A stretch of DNA of 44,333 bases from a virus, in the IMG/VR virus record IMGVR_UViG_3300044624_003294, positions 1 through 44,333 of that record; one strand, written 5' to 3'. A model generated the notes under the pieces. That model was not told the origin of the DNA. It saw nothing but the letters and a program-made list of their open reading frames with translations, and did no database searches. This document shows positions 40,295 to 44,333 of the stretch, one piece after another. Made by a program: the position numbers and the translations under genes. Every line of letters begins with the position of its first letter. Positions within the stretch are counted from its first letter, which is position 1.

Positions 40295-40303
40295 TAATAA
40301 ATA
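40295..40303 (+). promoter_or_regulatory. T4-late-like promoter box (TAATAAATA), rightward
   Basis: TAATAAATA on the plus strand, four bases before the ATG at 40308. No Shine-Dalgarno. Confidence 0.6.
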
Positions 40304-40307
40304 TTAC

Positions 40308-41342
40308 ATGCGTTACAATGATCTCATAACAACTCCTGCTGAGCTTTTTGAAGCACAACTAACCCCTGGGCAAGTCAAAGCAATTAAACTTCAAATTAAT
40401 GACTACGAAGAAGAATTACGAAAACTCAATCGTAAAAAGAACGAATTAGATGACAAGTTTATGTATGGCACTTTTCCTAAAGAGCTGAAAGATAAAGTTG
40501 ATGCTTATGTTGCTGCATACACAAAAGCTATTGATGAGCTCAAGGATAAAATAAAACAAGCTAATGTTAACCCTCAGTTTGATAACTTTATAGCTGGTAT
40601 TAAAAAGAATTGTAGTGACATAGTGAGTACATATCAATATAGAGGTAGAGTTTTTTACTCTGGATTTAAAAACGCCGGACAACCTGCATTGTATGGTAAA
40701 CCTTCTGCTCATTTAAATCTAGATGATTACCGCGGGGCTCGCAATGGTGCTGAAATTCAAAATCTAATTGAACTCTTATATGATAACATGAGTTTTGAAA
40801 ATGCAGTCTTTGCCACATCTGATAGTTACGAAGCTAGCAGTGATGGTAGAACTCCATACATTATTTTCCCTCGCAATGATTTTAAATATTTTTGGCCACA
40901 GGAGATAACCACACTAGGGTATCCATCACATGCATTAAATAAGTTATTTGATCCTGACTTGTTAAGAGATGCTTGGAAAGTATTTGTGGGCGATACAAAA
41001 ATGTTTGCTGAATTTAAAAAAGCAGGGGCAGAACTTAGTTATCCAGCAGAAGAATATATTGGCACAGCAGATGGATTTATGGGCAGGTACGAGTGGGAAA
41101 GTCAAATACGGGCTTTAAATAAAATGTTTGAAAACGGTACATTGCCAGATGGTTGGGATAGAATGACTAGTTGGACTAGTTGGGTCAGTAGAGAAAGTTT
41201 TAATACTATATTTGACATGAAAACAGATGATCTTGAACGAGTATTAAGTTATGGTCATGATTGCATCATTAACACTAGTGGCATCTATGCTATACACAGC
41301 AAATTTAAGAATCAAGTTTTTAAAGCATTAAACATAAGCTAG
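40308..41342 (+). CDS. ADP-ribosyltransferase-like protein, apparently inactive
   Basis: 344 residues. MRYNDLITTPAELFEAQLTPG includes a capsid-targeting-like start with L-F-E as a possible prohead-protease site, then the shared PGQVKAIKLQI helix. The motifs align with its paralogues but are altered: VFYSGF has S118 where others have Arg, AVFATSD replaces the S-T motif, and GHDCIINTSGIYAI has Asp for Glu. That suggests a pseudo-enzyme, possibly structural or a partner to the gene 10 bases downstream. Confidence 0.55.
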   Translation: MRYNDLITTPAELFEAQLTPGQVKAIKLQINDYEEELRKLNRKKNELDDKFMYGTFPKELKDKVDAYVAAYTKAIDELKDKIKQANVNPQFDNFIAGIKKNCSDIVSTYQYRGRVFYSGFKNAGQPALYGKPSAHLNLDDYRGARNGAEIQNLIELLYDNMSFENAVFATSDSYEASSDGRTPYIIFPRNDFKYFWPQEITTLGYPSHALNKLFDPDLLRDAWKVFVGDTKMFAEFKKAGAELSYPAEEYIGTADGFMGRYEWESQIRALNKMFENGTLPDGWDRMTSWTSWVSRESFNTIFDMKTDDLERVLSYGHDCIINTSGIYAIHSKFKNQVFKALNIS

Positions 41343-41352
41343 GAATTTTTGA

Positions 41353-42405
41353 ATGTTATTACAAGACCTTTTTGAAAAAATTGAACCTGGTCAGAGGAAA
41401 GCTATTCAGCTACAGATTGACAAGTATGAACGAGCAATAAGAGATATTGAAGATCAAGAAGCAAACTTGTCGTCTTTAGATTACGACGATTATAAAATTG
41501 CAGGTGCTGAAAAAGAACTTGAGGATCTCAAGCAATCATATCAAAAGTATGTGGATGATTTAAAATCCAAACTTGCCTCAGCCAAGCAAGGTAAAGGTGC
41601 TGATAGTTTTGAGAAATATATGGCTGCTATTGTCCGTCACTGCCCAACTATCGTTGCTGCCTGTAAGTCAACTGGTAAACTTTTATATAGAGGCACTAAA
41701 GAAGATGCTCCTGCATTTTATGGCAAACCATTTAATGAAAGAGTTGCTAAAGATAGCAGCAGTACGATGCATGATGCTTGGAATCATGCAATGGATCAAA
41801 TGGGCGTCGTAGCTAGACGTGATAACAGTATCTTCACTACTACTAGTAGAAGTTTAGCAAGCAACTTTGGCACTCAAGTTTATATCGTGTTCTTTAGAGA
41901 TCCATTCCATTTTACATGGAGCGACACTGATCGTGATTTGGTATTATCTACCGAGATGATGATTAGAATGGTCAATCCAGAAACTGTTAAAGAAATAATG
42001 GGTTATGTATGGCAAAACGATGAACTAAGAGAAGCTTATAAGACGGTATATAGATACATTAGGATGGAAGGCGCTAGCTACGAAGTAGAGTTTAATGTCG
42101 ATGAATACCCAATTGAAATATTCAATGGTATTTTTAAGAAATACAATTTTCAGCACAGTTTTGAGGCATTAGTACAGATATTGCCTAAACTTCCCCCAGA
42201 GTTTCAAAAGTATAAAGATTTTAATGCCTGGGTTGATCCGCAAACAGTAATTGAAGAATTTGGTCTTCACATAGATGAAGATTTAGAAGGTGCCTTTGAA
42301 AAAGGATATGAAATTACTATTAGAGCTGAATACTACGCTATTAGAGCAGACCTTGAAAAGAAGGTTAAACAATATCTTGGAATGAGTCAGTATTCTAATT
42401 ACTAG
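41353..42405 (+). CDS. ADP-ribosyltransferase-like protein with targeting peptide
   Basis: 350 residues. MLLQDLFEKIEPGQRK has a capsid-targeting-like peptide with an L-F-E site. A coiled coil spans about 20-78. LLYRGTKED (R113), SIFTTTSRSLASNFG (159-173) and GYEITIRAEYYAI (E320) give the R, S-T-S and E positions of ARTs, as in T4 Alt (LYR, STS, EVILPRG). It would transfer ADP-ribose from NAD to host or phage proteins. AGGAA lies ahead of the ATG; it shares the message with the inactive paralogue before it. Confidence 0.6.
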   Translation: MLLQDLFEKIEPGQRKAIQLQIDKYERAIRDIEDQEANLSSLDYDDYKIAGAEKELEDLKQSYQKYVDDLKSKLASAKQGKGADSFEKYMAAIVRHCPTIVAACKSTGKLLYRGTKEDAPAFYGKPFNERVAKDSSSTMHDAWNHAMDQMGVVARRDNSIFTTTSRSLASNFGTQVYIVFFRDPFHFTWSDTDRDLVLSTEMMIRMVNPETVKEIMGYVWQNDELREAYKTVYRYIRMEGASYEVEFNVDEYPIEIFNGIFKKYNFQHSFEALVQILPKLPPEFQKYKDFNAWVDPQTVIEEFGLHIDEDLEGAFEKGYEITIRAEYYAIRADLEKKVKQYLGMSQYSNY

Positions 42406-42406
42406 T

Positions 42407-42754
42407 TTACTTTTTCTTTTTGTGGCCAACTACTACCATGTTCACTACACAAACTCCTTTACAGCCAATTTTTCTAGCAGCAGCCTTGCTTAGATCAATA
42501 GTTCTGCCTTTTGTAAAAGGTCCACGATCATTGATGCGTACCGTGACGCTACGACCTTTATAAGTTACACGAACTAATGTGCCAAACTTTAAAGTCTTAT
42601 GTGCGGCAGTCATTGCATTTTGATTAAATCGTTCACCGCTAGCAGTTTTGCGTCCATGAAATCCAGGACCATACCAACTTGCTTTAACTTTTGCAGCTTC
42701 TGCTGGAATAATAAAAAGTCCTATTGCTAGAAAAATAGATAGTAACAGTCTCAT
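42407..42754 (-). CDS. exported RlpA-like protein (double-psi beta-barrel)
   Basis: 115 residues from the ATG at 42754, with AAAGGA upstream; the longer frame to 42793 lacks this. Signal peptide [56 protein letters not shown] and [21 protein letters not shown] are classic RlpA motifs; relatives cleave denuded glycan strands of peptidoglycan at septa. Likely a lysis or envelope-remodelling protein in the periplasm. It lies just after the giant RNA's terminator. Confidence 0.88.
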   Translation of the reverse strand: MRLLLSIFLAIGLFIIPAEAAKVKASWYGPGFHGRKTASGERFNQNAMTAAHKTLKFGTLVRVTYKGRSVTVRINDRGPFTKGRTIDLSKAAARKIGCKGVCVVNMVVVGHKKKK

Positions 42755-42784
42755 TTGTTTTTCCTTTCGTTTGAGACTGAAGCA

Positions 42785-42830
42785 CAAAAACAAAAAGCGC
42801 CGTTAGTTGATATTACTCAAACTAGGCGCC
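42785..42830 (-). terminator. rho-independent terminator of the giant non-coding RNA
   Basis: GCGCC/GGCGC and TAGTT/AACTA arms form a long stem, followed on the minus strand by TTTTTGTTTTTG. It ends the minus-strand transcript that begins near 43875 and separates it from the RlpA gene. Confidence 0.75.
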
Positions 42831-43194
42831 TGTTTATTAAAGTGTTTCAGCGTATGGTGAGATTACCCATACAGTGCTAAGTCTTCGGACCTTACGACCT
42901 AACCTTGCGAGTTAGCTTAATCCGACATCCACTCTCTCCGGCCACGAAGGGCATTTGTGAGAAAGTATCCTAGCAGTGTCGCCGTTTTTAGAGTCAGGCA
43001 TTAGACTCGTCGTTGAATGCTACTCCACACTATCTACACCGTTAGCCTTGCGAGCTATTCACTTCCGCTAAGAAGTTACGACGCTTCCTGTATGAACTAA
43101 CTAGACCTTGCGGGTTTCGTTAGGCTTAGTTACCTTGCGGCCTAAGCATTTGACACCTTACACATTCAACCGGAGCAGTCTTTGCAATTTTATA

Positions 43195-43266
43195 ATCAAC
43201 AGAGGGAGTTGAACCCACTACCGATCGCTTATCAATGCGATTGCTCTACCAATGAGCTATGTTTGC
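43195..43266 (-). tRNA. degenerate tRNA-like element, Ile (GAU)-like, inside the giant RNA
   Basis: The D-arm (GCTC/GAGC), anticodon stem ATCGC/GCGAT and a T-loop of GGTTCAACTCC are present. But only about four of seven acceptor pairs form, the anticodon loop has eight bases (ATTGATAA), and there is no encoded CCA. It is more likely a structural module of the giant RNA than a working tRNA. Confidence 0.55.
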
Positions 43267-43867
43267 AACCTACTGTGACGTGCTGCTCCAGTTGCTTCAT
43301 ATCTTGTTAGATACAAAATACAACACGCCCTCTCGCCTTTTGCCTTGCGGGCTACTAAGCGTCACTTCTAGTTTTGGATGTTTCACTCTCTTGAGCTACT
43401 CAACCCTCTACTATTGTGATGGTAATTTGCCTTTCCACGCGAATGGTCAGACTATTACCTACCTGTTAGTATTCAAGTACACGTTACTTTGGCTTGTGTA
43501 GGCTAAAGCGCCAACCCTATTTGACCTCACCGAACGGCTCTGGTCATGTCCTTTCGGACCTACACAGTAACTTTCTACTCTACTGCCATCCTACTGGCAG
43601 GACTTGCTTTCGCTAGTGCGAGTCAAGTCTAACTCAGGCTTGTTTAGGTGGACATATTGCTATGCGCTGCTATGTAGGCTTTGCAGCTTTGGGCACATCG
43701 CTGTGCTTATCCTAACGAGGCTAAACCCCCAAACTTGAAACAGTATTTGCCTGGCATATGAGGCGCGATCCTCATATTTTATGCGAATGGCAACTATCGT
43801 CTATACAGATAACTTTTGCCTACTGTTAACTCTGCGCTGTAATTTCTAACTTTCGTTATTTGCTACA

Positions 43868-43922
43868 GCGTCTATTTTCTTAATATACAGTCTTTTATTT
43901 TATTTGCAATTACTATTTTGGA
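43868..43922. repeat. 55-bp imperfect direct repeat, copy A
   Basis: About 46 of 55 positions match copy B at 43982-44036, ungapped. It holds the promoter nearest the giant RNA and ends with TTTTGGA, the same bases that form the CCA end of tRNA-Arg in copy B. Confidence 0.8.
43882..43909 (-). promoter_or_regulatory. promoter nearest the giant RNA
   Basis: TTGCAA, a 16-base spacer ending in CTG, then TATATT on the minus strand. The start site would fall near 43875, just before the first GNRA-capped stem of the RNA. Confidence 0.6.
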
Positions 43923-43981
43923 CTTTTATAACTTTTTTAATTTTGCTATATTTTTCGTGCTGCGGAGTGTTCGTATCCTTA

Positions 43982-44036
43982 GCTTCTATTTTGATAATAT
44001 ACAGTCTTTTGTTTTTAATGCAACAACTATTTTGGA
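43982..44036. repeat. 55-bp imperfect direct repeat, copy B
   Basis: Partner of the repeat at 43868, starting 114 bp away. It runs directly into the 3' end of tRNA-Arg, suggesting that a tRNA end and promoter were duplicated together. Confidence 0.8.
43996..44023 (-). promoter_or_regulatory. upstream tandem promoter of the giant RNA
   Basis: TTGCAT, a 16-base spacer ending in CTG, then TATATT in repeat copy B, ten bases past the tRNA-Arg CCA. It provides a second start for the giant RNA independent of tRNA transcription. Confidence 0.5.
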
Positions 44037-44109
44037 GCCTCTGGAGAGATTCGAACTCCCGACACTTGCGTTCGAAGCGCAATGCTCTGATCCACTGAGC
44101 TACAGAGGC
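44033..44109 (-). tRNA. tRNA-Arg (UCG)
   Basis: Acceptor GCCTCTG/CAGAGGC, anticodon stem TTGCG/CGCAA with loop CTTCGAA (anticodon TCG), T-arm GAGTTCGAATCTC, discriminator T and encoded CCA. The stop codon of the next gene upstream is inside its 5' end region. Confidence 0.93.
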
Positions 44110-44333
44110 GTGTTAGGTAAACTATCATGTCCTAAAAAATCAATAATTTTATTATCAGATAAGTCAAGTTGTTGAATTTCCTGCAACACAACATCTTTGT
44201 ATTTTTGAACATATTTTAATACAAGATCACCAAAATCATCACTATGTTTACTGATAGCAGAAATACCGCCGTTTTTGACATGAATTCGCAAATCATCTTT
44301 TTTTATGCATTGACTTAACTGGGCTAATGAATT
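44100..44333 (-). CDS. C-terminal part of an unidentified protein (cut by window edge)
   Basis: Open to the right edge, at least 77 codons. Contains QYIKKDDL-type charged sequence, VKNGGISAISKHSDDFGDLV and a C-terminal DLSDNKIIDFLGHDSLPNTPL. The stop TAG lies at 44100-44102 within the tRNA-Arg 5' region, so processing must separate the two. A short frame starting at a TTG inside is not needed. No family is recognised. Confidence 0.5.
   Translation of the reverse strand, partial: NSLAQLSQCIKKDDLRIHVKNGGISAISKHSDDFGDLVLKYVQKYKDVVLQEIQQLDLSDNKIIDFLGHDSLPNTPL

Larger units (their letters stand above)
42785..43875 (-). ncRNA. giant structured RNA, GOLLD/ROOL-like candidate
   Basis: About 1.1 kb with no credible gene but dense local pairing. 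The 5' end forms CGCTGTA/TACAGCG around an AAC-GAAA-GTT stem-loop (43834-43869). Five copies of CGCAAGG, each closing a GCAA tetraloop, lie at about 42903, 43046, 43106, 43133 and 43343. A GTATGG/CCATAC hairpin is at 42852-42872 and a terminator ends it. A tRNA-like element lies in the middle. Two promoters precede it. The size, the GNRA loops and the tRNA association resemble the phage-associated ornate RNAs GOLLD and ROOL, as I recall them. Which class, if either, needs a covariance search. Confidence 0.7.

Noticed and set aside
43259-43501. 80-residue plus-strand open frame in the giant RNA region
   Set aside because: Low-complexity Cys/Leu-rich translation, no ribosome-binding site, and it lies opposite a densely structured RNA with a promoter and terminator on the other strand.

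Overview
The window reads as part of a tailed, T4-like bacteriophage genome. The evidence is a gp44-type clamp-loader ATPase, a GroES-type co-chaperonin, a T4-type RNA ligase 1, a T4 polynucleotide kinase/phosphatase split into two genes, MazG, a block of large tail-fibre genes, T4-late-like TAATAAATA elements, seven tRNAs and many tiny overlapping genes. Several secreted or periplasmic proteins carry Sec signal peptides (TAXI-type binding protein, RlpA-like protein, lysin), so the host is probably Gram-negative. The low GC and the A-type Fe-S, radical SAM and TAXI genes would fit a marine or freshwater proteobacterial host, but the host cannot be named from sequence alone.

Layout. 0.4-12.7 kb, almost all minus strand: an early-type region of small, translationally coupled genes behind sigma70-like promoters, mostly with 16-bp spacers. 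It holds RNA repair (kinase half, phosphatase half, RNA ligase, receiver-like cREC protein), translation factors (GGQ release-factor-like protein, PTH2 peptidyl-tRNA hydrolase), a metallophosphatase, a nucleotidyltransferase-like protein and a periplasmic TAXI protein. 12.9-14.0 kb: an isolated AT-rich plus-strand gene. 14.0-18.3 kb: replication and metabolism (gp44, GroES, a Pol III alpha-like palm fragment, MazG). 18.4-27.0 kb: tail-fibre and adhesin genes. 27-30.2 kb: A-type Fe-S protein, exported NlpC/P60-like lysin, kinase-fold protein, phage IF-1 and small genes. 30.2-35.3 kb: six tRNAs mixed with a preQ0-type transporter, an ADP-ribosyltransferase (ART)-like protein and GMP reductase. 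35.5-42.8 kb: two radical SAM proteins, three more ART-like paralogues, a Nudix hydrolase, a P-loop kinase and an RlpA-like protein. 42.8-44.0 kb: about 1.1 kb without a gene, which looks like one giant structured RNA with its own tandem promoters, an embedded tRNA-like element and a terminator, followed by tRNA-Arg.

Two themes link the genes. First, control and repair of translation: IF-1, GGQ factor, PTH2, tRNAs, RNA repair and possibly the giant RNA. Second, a set of late genes whose products begin with a short N-terminal motif like the T4 capsid-targeting sequence (M-x-[LI]-x-[DE]-L...[LI]-x-E). These carry ART-like, kinase-like, nucleotidyltransferase-like and P-loop kinase domains and could be proteins packaged in the head and ejected into the host. 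Many are preceded 4-8 bp upstream of the ATG by a T4-late-like AATAAATA box with no Shine-Dalgarno sequence, which suggests leaderless late mRNAs.
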